A stretch of 64,000 bases of DNA. Source: Adiantum capillus-veneris. Lineage: Eukaryota; Streptophyta; Polypodiopsida; Polypodiales; Pteridaceae. The DNA is taken from assembly GCA_014529385.2 (NCBI GenBank), contig CM043966.1:88254587-88318586 (forward strand), read 5' to 3'. Positions 38,502-49,544 of this stretch are shown here, one piece after another; position 1 is the first letter of the stretch, and each line of letters starts with the position of its first letter. A program made the position numbers and the translations under genes. Under the pieces are notes generated by a model. It was not told where the DNA came from. It worked only from the letters and a program-made list of their open reading frames with translations, and ran no database searches.

Positions 38502-39188
38502 ACACATAGACCCAAGGTATGCTAGATGTGTCTTGGCAAGAAACTATAGCCCAAGATAACACACCCGATCAAGCCATATGACCATGTGGGAAATTGAGAC
38601 TATAGAATTTGTAACTATATGTAAAAGAAACTAATGATCTTAAAATCTTTTAACGCTTTTTATCGTAAAAGGAGACACAACTACACATTTGGTAAGAATG
38701 GATAGCTCAAGAGACCCGCTCAAGCCATATGGATAGCTAGAAGAACTGAAGGTAAAAATGGATAGCTCAAGATGGCACACCCGGTCAAGCCATATGACCA
38801 TGTGAAATTTTGAGACTATATTTGTAATTATATACAAAATAAAGACATTGTGTATGCGTGACACATAGACCCAAGGTATGCTAGACGTGTCAAGCCATAT
38901 GGATACCTAGAAGAACTGAAGGTAAAAATCAATAGCTTAAGATGGCACACCCGGTCAAGCCATATGACCATGTGCAAAATTGAGACTATATTTGTAATTA
39001 TATACAAAATAAAAAGATTGTGTATGTGTGACACATAGACCCAAGGTATGCGAGACGTGTCTTGGCAAGAAACTATAGCTCAAGATAACACACCCGATCA
39101 AGCCATATGACCATGTGGGAAATTGAGACTATAGAATTTTTAACTACATGTAAAAGAAACTAACGATCTTAAAATATTTAATGCTATG
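38502..39188. repeat. Tandem array, unit about 171 bp, four inexact copies
   Basis: The block GACACATAGACCCAAGGTATG recurs at about 38504, 38859 and 39030, and CCGGTCAAGCCATATGACCA or its CCGATC form at about 38568, 38780, 38951 and 39092. Outer copies resemble each other more than the inner two, which share AGAAGAACTGAAGGTAAAAA. The short ORFs reading VSKFHMVIWLDRVCHLE are the repeat in translation. Confidence 0.85.
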
Positions 39189-40478
39189 ATGTCACACATC
39201 CAGTTTGAGATTAAGTACATTCTTCATTGAGTTAATACAACACTACCACCCAAAATTGTGAGTATCACTAACTTGCAAAATCTAGGCTAGATTTCGAGCT
39301 TGCCTTGAAAAAATTTGACAAAATGTGACAAGATTTAGTGTAACTACCAATAGATGCTTCAAACTATGATCTAAAAGCCGATTTAGTGCATCGGACAGGA
39401 AACAAGAGGCTCAAGGAGTCAACAACATTGGCAGCTGCAGTGGAAGAAGTCGAGACTCGAACGCCAGCTCTAGTAGGTTGGGACGTTAGGACTGAGCGTC
39501 ACTGATGTGCAGGTCAGGTCTGGGACACCATAGCTAAAGCCTAAGGGTATTGAGCATGCGAAAATGAGTCACGACTAAAGTGAACTGAGAACTCACCCTG
39601 CGTCTGGAAATCGTTTTACTTGAAAGGTGCTGGCCTCCCATCGTGAGCGTCAGCACAAACTCCTCCTTGCATCGTCATCATCCTTGCCAAAGAAGTCTGA
39701 AAAGAGGAATCTTAATGAGATGAGGCCCAAGGAAGCCGTTGAGAACGCGAAGTTGAAGCGGGAGGCAGAGCTCAAAACTACAAAACAACTACAAAACAAA
39801 GGCCTCAAAGAAAGGAGTCATAGATTTAATTGATTAGTAGAGAAAATCTAGCTTTTTTATAAGATGTAGCTATAATAGAAAGAAAAAACCATCGTTCCAG
39901 GTATACAAGACATCATCAACCAGTTCGGTAGGATTAATGACACAATGCTAAGACATTGAAGCTTCTGCCACTACAGAAGCTTGCATCATAGTGTATAGAC
40001 AAACATCTCAAGCATAGAAATGGTATACAGCTTACAGATCAACATTAATTGAAGAAAGATTTTGTGGCAAAGCCTTGCTAACTTGAAACAAATTTTGAAT
40101 CCAGCACTAGCTGGGAGTGGTGAGCGTAGATCTAAAGCCAATGTCTACGAAGTGAGGGGGGATACTAGGAAGCTAGAGAAGTTAGAAGAGTAGCAGTGAA
40201 AATTTCACTTAAATAAATTTGACAACCTTCATTGAGGATAGATCTGAACTTTGTTTTCAAACCTTCATTGAGGACAGATGTGAACATTGTTCTCAAACAA
40301 GACAATTGTACAGGCTAGCTACATTGTCAAATATACACAAAAATGACAACAGAATCATTATACCAGACATAATTGGAACTATAACATCGGAGAAATGGCA
40401 AAGAAGGCATGACAAAACAGCATTTCACAGAATAAAATAGAATAAAGAATGATAGAATGAGATCTTAAAGGCACTCAC
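39189..40478. other. Intergenic, no gene seen
   Basis: No recognisable protein. A direct repeat, TTCATTGAGGA[TC]AGAT[CG]TGAAC, occurs at about 40227 and 40263. The ORF at 39627-39833 is Lys-rich and unsupported. Confidence 0.45.
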
Positions 40479-40578
40479 TTTGAAGGCAATTGCAATTTTC
40501 AACCTCTTTGCGGACAACGTCAAGGATGGAATCAATGAGCTCCGTGCCTTCGGTGTAGTGACCCTTGGCCCAGTTGTT
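40479..40578 (-). pseudogene. Beta-tubulin exon fragment
   Basis: The minus strand reads [20 protein letters not shown] and then [13 protein letters not shown], the sequence around residues 100-131 of beta-tubulin. It is followed at once by GTGAGT, a consensus splice donor, at the place where plant beta-tubulin genes have an intron (after CLQ). Upstream the match stops at the glycine-rich GQSGAG motif, replaced by unrelated sequence, and no second exon is found to the left. It is a single captured or stranded exon, not a gene. Confidence 0.85.
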
Positions 40579-41496
40579 AGGTGCAGTGGAATGAATGTTT
40601 GCGCTTTGCTCAAGATGAGTGCTTCGAACTATGCTGAAGGTTCCTTTTAGTTCTTATGGAAGGGAGAGCCTTCCGTTCTTAATGGAAAGTGCTATGATCA
40701 CAACAAAGTGAATGGACATTGTGCGTGCAAGTGTATGAGACTGAGAGATAGAGAGAGAAGAGAGATATGACACCAAAGATGTTGTAAAACCCTCCTCCAA
40801 AGGCCCCACTCTCGTCAGCGAGAGTGGTCTACTTATTGATTGCACAATCTGGTGCAAATGGTATGTATGGACTGATGCAAGTCTAGGACTATGTCAGTGA
40901 CGATGACGATGACCTTAAGGCTGAAATCTGTGGTCTTCTATCTGCTCAAAATCTTCCGGTCTTGGGGCTTTTTTGGGGCGACTAAAAATGCAGGTCCGGC
41001 TGCATTTTTAGGGCTGAAAAACACTGATGATGCTGCTGCGATTCAAGGCTGAAAACGCTGAGTATCTTCACGGATGTGGCTGCGTTTTAGTTGTTGCACT
41101 TGAGGACTGAAAACACTGATTGTCTGATGCGACAAAGGGGTGATAACGCTGTTTTCTTGCAGCCTTGATGGCGATCTTGAAAACGCTGGGGCCTGGTTGC
41201 TGTGGCGGTTCAACCAAGGCTGAAAATTTCCAAGAGAGGGGAGGTGTCTGGCAATGAAGAAAATGCTAGGCTTATGGGGGTGCTTGAGGGGTTCTTGCTA
41301 AGAAGGTGCCTGTTGAGTGGGGAGCTCCTACTGCCTCTTCTGCCATTTATTTATTGCTAACTTGGGTTTGCTTATATAAAAACTTAGCAAAATTGCCCTA
41401 CCTACTTTTTCTGGGAAGTCACTTAAATTAATAAGTGAAAAATGTCAAAAATAGGGAAAATAGGCTAAATGCACTAGAAAAGTCCCCTAACTATTT
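40579..41496. other. Non-coding; degenerate GCTGAAAACGCTG repeats
   Basis: Between about 40975 and 41225 the phrase GGCTGAAAA(C/A)(G/A)CTG recurs at least five times at roughly 40-60 bp intervals (41012, 41046, 41107, 41168, 41217 regions). No coding frame is convincing. Confidence 0.55.
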
Positions 41497-41840
41497 CTAA
41501 TGGATTCTGATGGGAACATTGATGATCATGTTGTGTGCAGCTAGAGGATATGCACGTCGTTGTAGTACACATTCACTCTCTCCACCTTTGTACACTACAC
41601 CGAATCCCCCTTGACCAAGCTTGGGTCGGAAATTATTTGTGGCAATTTTGATTTCTTCAAAGGAGAACTCTTGAACAGCAAGCTTCGGCATAGCCTTGTT
41701 GGGAATTGGCATCCATGAAAAGAAAAAGAAGAAAAAAAATCCAAGTGAGTGGTCACCCTCAGCAAGCTCCTGAATTGAAAAGAAAAACAAGAATCTCAAT
41801 AGAAAGCCAATGGCAGAACAAAAACGATATTTCACCCACG
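41497..41840 (-). pseudogene. LRR receptor-like kinase, start of kinase domain
   Basis: FSFEEIKIATNNFRPKLGQG followed by GFGVVYKG: the juxtamembrane segment and glycine-rich ATP-binding loop of a plant receptor-like kinase. A pyrimidine-rich stretch ending in CAG lies upstream (about 41771) and could be the acceptor. After VVYKG a GTGGAGAG may be the donor. The rest of the kinase (catalytic HRD, DFG) was not found further left, so the gene is truncated. It belongs with 47700-47995 on the same strand. Confidence 0.7.
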
Positions 41841-42023
41841 AGTACTTTTAACTCTGCTTTGCACCATCACTCAAAATCATCCACATTGTTCATCACACAT
41901 ATCCTTAACTAATATAAACTCAATAATAAGTAAAGAGAGTTTGGTTGGCATTTCCATCTGATTGCAATCATCTCTACTAAAATCAACGAGACAAGTGTTT
42001 CTTTTTTGAAGTGGCAATTGTCC

Positions 42024-42028
42024 TTTAC
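42024..42028. repeat. Target-site duplication of the copia element, left
   Basis: TTTAC, repeated at 47210-47214 directly after the right LTR. Confidence 0.92.
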
Positions 42029-42305
42029 TGTTGAAGATGATTAAACAGGAAACAGAAGGAAGACAGCAACTCAGAGTAGGAAGAAGATGGAGAAGGAGAA
42101 GACACAGAGCTTGCATACGAGATCTCTGTAGTCTCTCTCTCTGTATTAGAATAATAGTGTATACAAACTCAGAGCTACAAAGCTTATATGAAACCCTAAG
42201 AGATAAGGTGTCCTTTCACACCGGATGTCCAGGAGGAAAAACCTAGTGGGAGAAAAGTGCCCCTGGTGAAGCACGTATACACACTAACACTACTACATGT
42301 CTACA
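42029..42305 (-). repeat. 3' LTR of the copia element (277 bp)
   Basis: Plus strand begins TGTTGAAGATG and ends ACATGTCTACA. Matches 46933-47209 except for scattered substitutions near both ends. Confidence 0.97.
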
Positions 42306-42316
42306 AATCCCCCCTG
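42306..42316 (-). promoter_or_regulatory. Polypurine tract of the copia element
   Basis: Minus strand CAGGGGGGATT immediately before the 3' LTR start TGTAGACATG. Confidence 0.85.
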
Positions 42317-42352
42317 TAGTGATAGTGTGAATCCGTACAAGGTAGCAGATCA

Positions 42353-44240
42353 TCATGTGTATGAGAGTAAGCCCAAAGCTTTTCGGAAAGCTTCAAACTT
42401 TTCTCGTGATAACGCCTTCGTAAATAGATCTGCAATGTTATCCTGTGTAGGACAGTAAGTTAGTGTGATCTCCCCTGCATGTAGCCTTTCCCTGACATAG
42501 TGGTAGTGAACCTCTATGTGCTTTGTTCTTGCATGAAATACTGGATTCCTTGCAACTGCCATAGCACTCTGACTGTCAGTGAAAATGGTAGTGGGTGCCT
42601 GTTGACACTCACAAAGATCTGCCAATAACCTGTGTATCCATACACAATCAACTGTTGCCGTGAAAGCTACCCTGTACTCAGCTTCACAAGTTGATGTAGC
42701 CACTGTGGGTTGCTTCTTGCTTAGCCAAGATATACATGCATTTCCCAAGAAAAAACAATTGCCACTTGTGGAATGTCGTGTGTCAAAATCACCAGCCCAA
42801 TCTGAATCGCTGTAACCAAGAAGCTGCATAGAACTGTGCTTTCCATACATATCCCCCCTTGGAAAGAACACGGCAAGATTAGGGGTACCTGAAAGGTAAC
42901 AAAGTATGCGCTTCACAGCCTGCCAATGATGCATACCTGGGCTGTGCATAAATCTGCTTGCTTGTGAAACCCCAAATTGAATTTCTGGACGAGTGTTGCC
43001 TGCCAAATATATCAAGCAACCAACGGCTGCTGCATAAGTATGTACATCAAAAGGTTCTCCAGCATCATGCATGCTCAACTTTGATCCAGTTTCTACGGGT
43101 GTAGAGATTGGCTTACAATTTTGCATACCAAACTTGTCCAAAATGTTATGCAAATATTTTGCATGCAACATGTATATGCCATCTTCTGATTGCACAAACT
43201 GAATACCCAAGTAATAATGTAGCAAACCAAGATCAGACATCTCAAAGGTTTTGCTCAAAGCATCTTTAAACGCTTCAATTTCATATGCAGGATTACCTGT
43301 AAGAAGCATATAATCCACATAAAGTGTTAGCATAATGAGAACTCCATCTCTATTTTTGACATACAAAGTACTTTCTGTTGGACTACTCTGAAATCCCTGG
43401 CCAATCAAATAAGTATGTATCTTCTCATACCATGCTCTTGGAGCCTGTTTGAGACCATACAAAGCTTTACGCAATCTACATACCTTTTGCTCTTGACCTT
43501 TTACAACAAAACCACTTGGTTGACTTACATAAACTTCTTCCTGCAAATAACCATTCAAAAAAGCAGTTTTGATATCCAACTGATGCACTTTCCAACCATG
43601 ATGAGCAGCAATTGCAACTAGTGATCTAACTGTGGACGCACGAGAAGTAGGAGCAAAGGTTTCATCATAATCTATGCCTTTCTGTTGCGCATAGCCTTTT
43701 GCCACAAGCCTTGCTTTGTACTTGTCAACAGTACCATCTTGTTTCCTTTTTACCTTAAAAACCCACTTTGTACCAATAGGCTTTTTACCTGTAGGCAAGT
43801 CCACTAGATCCCATGTATGATTCTTATGAATAGAATCAATTTCTTGCTGCATAGCATCTTTCCACTGAACACACTCTAAAGCTTGTTCAAATGAATCAGG
43901 CTCATCTGCATCACAAAGAGTGCTAAAGCAAGCCAAATCTACTTGCTCTCTACCAAAAGTAGTACCAGCACGTGTTTTTCGTGGCAACAGTGCATCCAAC
44001 TTGCTATCCTGCAAAGTTTTCTGAACCCATTTAGGCAAGGTTCTTTCTTCCCTGAGAACTTCTTGCTCTTCACGCACAATTTCCTCTACATCATGAGGTG
44101 TCACATGCTGATCAAAAGATTGATCAAGATTATCAACCTGTTGTGATTCTTGATTCTCCACAAAAGAAGGAAGCAAACCTTCAAATACATCATGTGTCTG
44201 CATATGCAGTACATCAAAAGCAACCATAGTTTGAGCAGTA
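42353..44240 (-). pseudogene. Copia reverse transcriptase and RNase H
   Basis: 624 codons open from the Met at 44227. RT runs from TWDLVDLPTGKKPIGTKWVF (residue 138) through KARLVAKGYAQ, LDIKTAFLNG and QAPRAWYE to the active site at residues 303-306, which reads YVDY. The family consensus is YVDD, so the second catalytic Asp is replaced (codon 43312-43310). The tail has SDSDWAGD and RNase H motifs TDSQSAM and TKHIEVHYHYVRE, ending before the PPT. It is out of frame with the upstream pol ORF: a frameshift lies at about 44230-44245. Confidence 0.95.
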
Positions 44241-45681
44241 GTTCTGCAAAAATTACATCACGACTTTCAAAAATCTTGTTTGTAGCAGGATTGTAAAGTC
44301 TATAACCTTTACTTCCACTACTGTACCCCACAAATATACATTTGATTGCCTTATCATTAAGCTTCCCACGTAATTGCTGAGGGATGTGAGCATAATCAAG
44401 ACAACCAAAAACACGAAGATAACTGACTGAAGGTTTTTTGTCATACCAAGCTTCATATGCAGTAATGGTCTTCAAGGCACGAGTAGGACACCTGTTCAAA
44501 ACATGTGTTGCACAAGCAACTGCCTCCATCCATAGCTTATGAGGCAAACTCTTAGCTTTGAGCATACATCTAGCCGTCTCCATTAAAGACCTGTTCTTCC
44601 TTTCTGCAACACCATTCTGTTGTGGTGTGTATGGCATAGTGCATTGGTGTTTAATGCCTTTCTTTCCCAAAAAATCCTTAAATGCACCTGACATGTATTC
44701 ACCTCCTCGATCGGTACGAAGAGTCTGTACTTTGCAACCTGTTTCATTTTCAACCATGGCGACATAATGTTGAAAAACTGCAAACACATCTGACTTTGCT
44801 TTGAGTGGATACACCCAACAAAACCTGGAAAAGTCATCAATGAAGGTCACAAAATAAAGGCTGTTTCCTATAGATGGCGTCCTCATAGGACCACATACAT
44901 CACTATGTACAAGCTGCAACTTTCGTGTCGCTCTAACTGAACCATCCTGAGAAAATGCAAATCTATGCATCTTTCCAAGAACGCAACCTTCATATACATG
45001 TCTTGGTGGCATCTCCAATAAAGACAAATCATGCACCATATTATGACGTTGTAAAGTCATCAAACTGCCATAACTAACATGCCCAAATCTAGCATGCCAC
45101 AACTCAGCATCCTGCATGGCCTGAGTCTTTGTTTCTGCAATACATACCTGAATCTGCTTTTCATAACAATCTAGCACAAATAGTCCATTGTCCAGCGTAC
45201 CTGTAGTGATAAGAGAATAATCATTCTCTCGATCTCGTACAACACATCTGTCATCCTTAAAAATGACCCGAAGACCATTTTTTGCAGGAGAGGATACAGA
45301 CAATAAATTCTTCTTGATCCTTGGAACATATAAGACATTTGGCAAGCATAAATCTGAACCATCTGAAATGGTAATCAAAATCTTACCAACGCCTTTGATT
45401 GGATAAGAAGCATTATTTGCACATGTCACCTTCTTTCCTGTTGGAGCTGCATCCAATGAACAAAACAAATCCTTCCTTGAAGTAATATGCCTGGATGCAC
45501 CACTATCAAAGTACCAAATCATTTGTGTCTTGTCAACACCGTAAGCAGAAAAATCTGAACATACTACAAAAGCATAAGAATCCTGCACAAAGTTTGCAGA
45601 CTCTTCTTTAGCGGTAGAATAATCACCAGAAGCTGAAACAACCAAACTTGACTCTTTCTTCTTTTCTTTAGCAATTCCCTT
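44230..45681 (-). pseudogene. Copia protease and integrase
   Basis: In frame with gag but separated by a TAA. Protease active site WYFDSGASRHIT near 45510. The integrase zinc domain reads LWHARFGHVSYG...HVYEGCVLGKMHR, where the first Cys of the C-X2-C pair is Tyr. The core has HSDVCGPM, RTDRGGEY and GVAERKNRSLME (D, D, E). The frame is lost after ESRDVIFAE at about 44240. The integrase core itself looks whole. Confidence 0.93.
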
Positions 45682-46533
45682 TTAACACTCACTAATGTAG
45701 TGACCAGGTTTCTTGCAGTAGTGAAATTTACCTTTCTTCTTGGACTTGTCGGAATCACCTTTAGACTTCTCTGAAGATTGTCCTGCACTAGACTTGGAGT
45801 GATGAGCACTCTCTTTACCCTTGTTTTTGTTCTGTACAACAAGAGCATGATCCATACCATCCACCTGTAAAGACTTGTTCTTACGTGATTGATCCTCCTG
45901 CAATAGCAAGGCCACTAACTCTTCAAAATGAAGAGGCTCAGGATTAGCTCGTAAAGACAGAGTCAAAGAAGTCTGAAAAGTCAAATAAGATGGTGGTAGT
46001 GAATTGAGTGTTTTGGAAACCAAGTCCTTCTCTGGAATCACTTCATCAATGCTAAGCAATTGCTCTTTAAGATCCCTGATTTTTGTAAGATGCTCGACGA
46101 TATCCTCACCTTCGTCCATCTGTATTTTGTCAAGTTGTTTCTTCAAAAACTCTATTCTGGCAGCGTTTCTTCCTCCAAACATAGCTTGCAGAGTGTTCCA
46201 AGCATCCTCAGAAGTTCTGCAAGATCTGATATGTGGTGTGATTGTCCTCTTTATGGTTAAGGCAATCACAGCCATAGCTTGTGCATCTTTAGTATCCCAT
46301 CTCTTTTGCTCTGGAGTGACTTGTGAGGGTTCTGCACCAACAGCTGCACCACGACCAGGCGTGGCAGGTGCAATGCTACCTGGACGAACTTCATCTCCAG
46401 ATACATAATCCCACAATCCTTTACCAACCAAAACATTTTTGGCCATAAAAGACCAAAGAGATTAGTTGGTACCTTCCAATTTGTCTTCGGATGTAAACGC
46501 ACCAAAAATCTCTTTCTCCGTAGATTGAGCCAT
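45682..46533 (-). pseudogene. Copia gag
   Basis: The ATG at 46533-46531 starts MAQSTEKEIF. A TAA after 23 codons (46464-46462) interrupts it, and the frame reopens as MAKNVLVGKG at 46446. The UBN2-type gag core is seen at 46300-45900 (DAWNTLQAMFGG, EFLKKQLDKIQMDEGEDI). The zinc knuckle near 45725 reads FHYCKKPGHYISEC, with Phe in place of the first Cys, and is followed at once by a TAA. The nucleocapsid could not bind zinc normally. Confidence 0.9.
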
Positions 46534-46918
46534 ACTGTGGATGCACACAAGAGAGCAAAAGAACCTCCAAGAGATTCACAAATCTCTTCTCCAATGCAAG
46601 AAAAACTCTACACAAAATCTCAGCACAAAGCTAAGACAAGCTTCTTCCCAAAAGAACTGTTTACCTGAAGAAAATCAGTCAAAAAGCACACCCTCTTGAT
46701 CTAAACGCCTCCGAAAAGTAACTTCTGCTACGCTGCTCAGAACAAAATTCTGAGGGCTCGAACGGCTTCGAAAGGGGGATAAAACTGCAGGTCGCCTGCT
46801 CAGAATACTCTAGGAACGTCGAGGATGCTCCCACGAGCAAATTTACCGAAAACTGCCTGAAAACTGCGATTGCACGCGCGGACGCAAAAACGCAAGTAGA
46901 GGCTCTGGAAATCACCAA

Positions 46919-46930
46919 GCTCTGATACCA
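46919..46930 (-). promoter_or_regulatory. Primer binding site of the copia element
   Basis: Minus strand TGGTATCAGAGC, complementary to initiator methionine tRNA, as in most plant copia elements, two bases after the 5' LTR. Confidence 0.96.
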
Positions 46931-46932
46931 AT

Positions 46933-47209
46933 TGTTGAATATGATGAAACAGGAAACAGAAGGAAGACAACAACTCAGAGTAGGAAGAAGATGGAGAAGG
47001 AGAAGACACAGAGCTTGCATACGAGATCTCTGTAGTCTCTCTCTCTGTATTAGAATAATAGTGTATACAAACTCAGAGCTACAAAGCTTATATGAAACCC
47101 TAAGAGATAAGGTGTCCTTTCACACCGGATGTCCAGGGGGAAAAACCTAGTGGGAGAAAAGTGCCCCTGGTGAAGCGCGTATACACACTAACACTACTAC
47201 ATGTCTACA
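46933..47209 (-). repeat. 5' LTR of the copia element (277 bp)
   Basis: Same length as the 3' LTR and about 98% identical by eye. Sense strand has a CATATAAGC TATA-like motif (about 47080-47090) followed by a short GA tract. Confidence 0.97.
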
Positions 47210-47214
47210 TTTAC
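47210..47214. repeat. Target-site duplication of the copia element, right
   Basis: TTTAC, matching 42024-42028. Confidence 0.92.
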
Positions 47215-47496
47215 GCCCTCGTGAGGTACACTAGGAAGGGTTGTGGAATCTACATGTAGAAACTCTAGCCACCTTAACCTTAATGAAGAAAATGTAGTTT
47301 TGATTGCTTGATACAGAGCAGGGACTTCAAAGACATGATAACCTTTGAGATGTCATAATAGAAAGCTATGATAGATGGCGGTTAAAGCTCGGGAAGACAG
47401 ATGCTGTGAATATCTATTTTAGTAAGTCTTTCCTTCTATTTTTGGTTGTTTCTTGCTAAGCCAAGAAAGACAAACATGACCCAAATGACTCTTAAG

Positions 47497-47690
47497 GATT
47501 GGCAGCATCCCTTTTTTATTCAGAGAGTACCTTTAGTGAGTTGTGCATTGCATCTGCCTTTTTGAGAAACAAAACAGAGAAACATGCTTTAAGATTTACT
47601 GGCAGCATCTTGTTATTCAAAGAGTGCCTTTAGTGAGTTGTGCATTGCATCTGCCCTTTTGAGAAACAACACAAAGAAACATGAAATGGA
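47497..47690. repeat. Tandem duplication of about 105 bp
   Basis: GGCAGCATC...GAGTTGTGCATTGCATCTGCC...GAGAAACAA appears at 47497-47590 and 47602-47690. Probably intronic sequence of the receptor-kinase pseudogene. Confidence 0.8.
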
Positions 47691-47699
47691 GAGAGTCTC

Positions 47700-47995
47700 A
47701 GTTGAGAGCCAGAATTATGTACCTGAGCTTTCATATATTTCATATATTTCCACTCCTCCTTCTCGAGGAACATTGACTTTGGGATCCTTCTGTATAGGGG
47801 GTTTCTTCTTGAAACAACAGCAGTAGACAGCAATACAAATAGCAATGGACACCACCAGAATTCCAGCTACAGCCTCTCCTACATTTTTCTCTAATGCTGC
47901 TTTTCTTTTACGGGAGGGAAGGGGGACTACCGTTGGGTCTTGGCGGGGACCTTGGTGAAGGGAAACAATCTGCATTGTTGCTCTCACACAAAGGG
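47700..47995 (-). pseudogene. LRR receptor-like kinase, end of ectodomain and transmembrane segment
   Basis: One minus frame (about 47995-47920) reads YSGNPLCESNNADCFPSP, with the GNPLC signature that closes the LRR ectodomain of many plant receptor kinases. A second frame (47929-47715) reads RKRKAALEKNVGEAVAG, then ILVVSIAICIAVYCCCF, then KKKPP: a single-pass membrane helix with a positively charged cytoplasmic side. The two frames meet at a frameshift near 47920, so the gene is broken even without the copia insertion between it and the kinase exon. Confidence 0.75.
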
Positions 47996-48268
47996 TTTCC
48001 TGAATATCTAGATAGAGCAAAAAACTTATGTCACAAGATGTACATAATATGAAACAAGAATGGAACATCAAAAACCCCTACAATGAAAGGTAAGATTACT
48101 TGTGACAGAGTTTCACTTGTGAAATACCAGTTGCAAGCTTGTCACCACAAAAATCGCAAACATTGCAAGTAGTTTGAGCAACAATACCCTATGTAAGATA
48201 GAAAAATCTCTCAGCAATCATGCAATAAACCCTACAATCAAGAGAATCAACAAACCCATGTCCATGCC

Positions 48269-48394
<126 letters not shown>

Positions 48395-49070
48395 CTTGAG
48401 CCATGTGGTCTACAGAGTGCATCGCTGCTTGCAAGTTGTCGACCATGGTAGATTGCACTTGTAGTGCACCCCCTTCTGCTTATGGAGTTCACTGATTACG
48501 AGTCTTCACAAACCCCCTTGATGCTTGCCACCTTGCAGTACTCTCCCCTCTTCTGATCTAAGCATTTGACGCTCACTCTGTTCTCTTCTCAGCTTCAGCC
48601 TTCTTACTCTGCTCAAGCTTTGGGAAACAGCTGCCTCTCAACTTTGGCTAGAGAGCATCTCCCCTCGGCCCTCGCTTGTTCTGTGGGTGGCGCCCCCTCT
48701 TGAATGGCACCTCGAACTATATGTGATGTTGTAGCGGTTTCTCTTGCCCTGCAGATGGAGACCCCTGCAGTATGGCCCTACCTACAGCTCTTCAAACTTC
48801 TTCCATGGTAAATTTCACTCTAAAGCTCGTGAGAGTGACAGCCACGCTCACCCCCACAATAGTCCTACTCTATTCCCGCTCTGAGTTCAAAACCAGATCC
48901 TGAACTGAGTGGAATTTGGAAATCTTAGATTTTAGAACTAGATAGGGGACTCTAAATTTAGGGTGTTTACACACATCCCTTTTTAAGTGGGCACCTATCC
49001 AAAACATGCATCACCATTTCATAACTAGTCTTTCTTGGTTGGCCTTGCTACATAACATCTATAGAATACA

Positions 49071-49331
49071 CTAGGATATATGCATGTGCTGAACGACTTG
49101 GGAAGGCAATGAGTGTTGGTGATTCGACTCTAGATTAGGCCAACTGATCATTGACTGAAATTTGATATCTTCTATTTCAGTAGCACTAGAACAAGACCTC
49201 TGCCATGCGGCACCATAGCCAGGGGAGGATGCATAATTAGGCGCATGGGCGGCTCCTACATTGTGGGGCTCCTCCTTCTTGTGGACGCCCATATGCAGTT
49301 TGTCGCTAATCTTCTCCATCATGTTGGCCAT
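49071..49331 (-). CDS. Small dehydrin-like ORF (uncertain)
   Basis: 86 codons. The first residues MANMMEKISDKLHMGVHKKE resemble the start of small KS-type dehydrins (a MA..I.KIGDALH-like helix followed by a His/Lys/Glu-rich stretch). These hydrophilic LEA proteins protect membranes and enzymes in drying cells. The second half (after about residue 50) looks unlike a dehydrin, and a GT after GGCAGAG may be a donor, so this may be only a first exon or a fragment. A CCACGTGG box lies about 205 bp upstream. Alternative: chance ORF. Confidence 0.3.
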   Translation of the reverse strand: MANMMEKISDKLHMGVHKKEEPHNVGAAHAPNYASSPGYGAAWQRSCSSATEIEDIKFQSMISWPNLESNHQHSLPSQVVQHMHIS

Positions 49332-49536
49332 GCTTTCTCCCCCTAAGAGATGCTAATCTGTAGACTTGTCATTGGGAGTGCTCATCACATTGGCAAGCAT
49401 GCAACATACCCTTCAACTTGATGATCTATGACTGCAACGCAACGTAGAGTGCACTTTTAATTTTATTCACTTGTTAGCTTTTCACGGTGAGGCAAAGTTT
49501 GGCAGCGATGTTTTTTTAAAAAATTTGAATCTAATG

Positions 49537-49544
49537 CCACGTGG
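49537..49544. promoter_or_regulatory. G-box/ABRE-type palindrome CCACGTGG
   Basis: GCCACGTGGTGGC at 49536-49548. CACGTG cores bind bZIP and bHLH factors and are common upstream of ABA- or dehydration-induced genes. It lies between the dehydrin-like ORF (minus) and a TATA-like TATATTTAAG at about 49647-49656 (plus) followed by an ATG at 49691 with a 27-codon frame. Functional status unknown. Confidence 0.35.

Larger units (their letters stand above)
42029..47209 (-). mobile_element. Complete Ty1/copia retrotransposon, 5181 bp
   Basis: Two 277-bp direct LTRs, TTTAC target duplications on both sides, initiator-Met-type primer site, polypurine tract and gag, protease, integrase, RT, RNase H in copia order on the minus strand. 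LTRs differ at about 5-6 positions, so insertion was fairly recent. Even so, gag has a nonsense codon and a lost zinc ligand, pol has a nonsense codon and a frameshift, and the RT active site is altered. It sits in what was an intron of the LRR receptor kinase. Confidence 0.97.

Noticed and set aside
39627-39833. Lys-rich ORF of 68 residues
   Set aside because: Short, no similarity I recognise, in an otherwise non-coding stretch.
40425-40613. ORF of 62 residues on the minus strand
   Set aside because: It is an out-of-frame reading of the beta-tubulin exon fragment.
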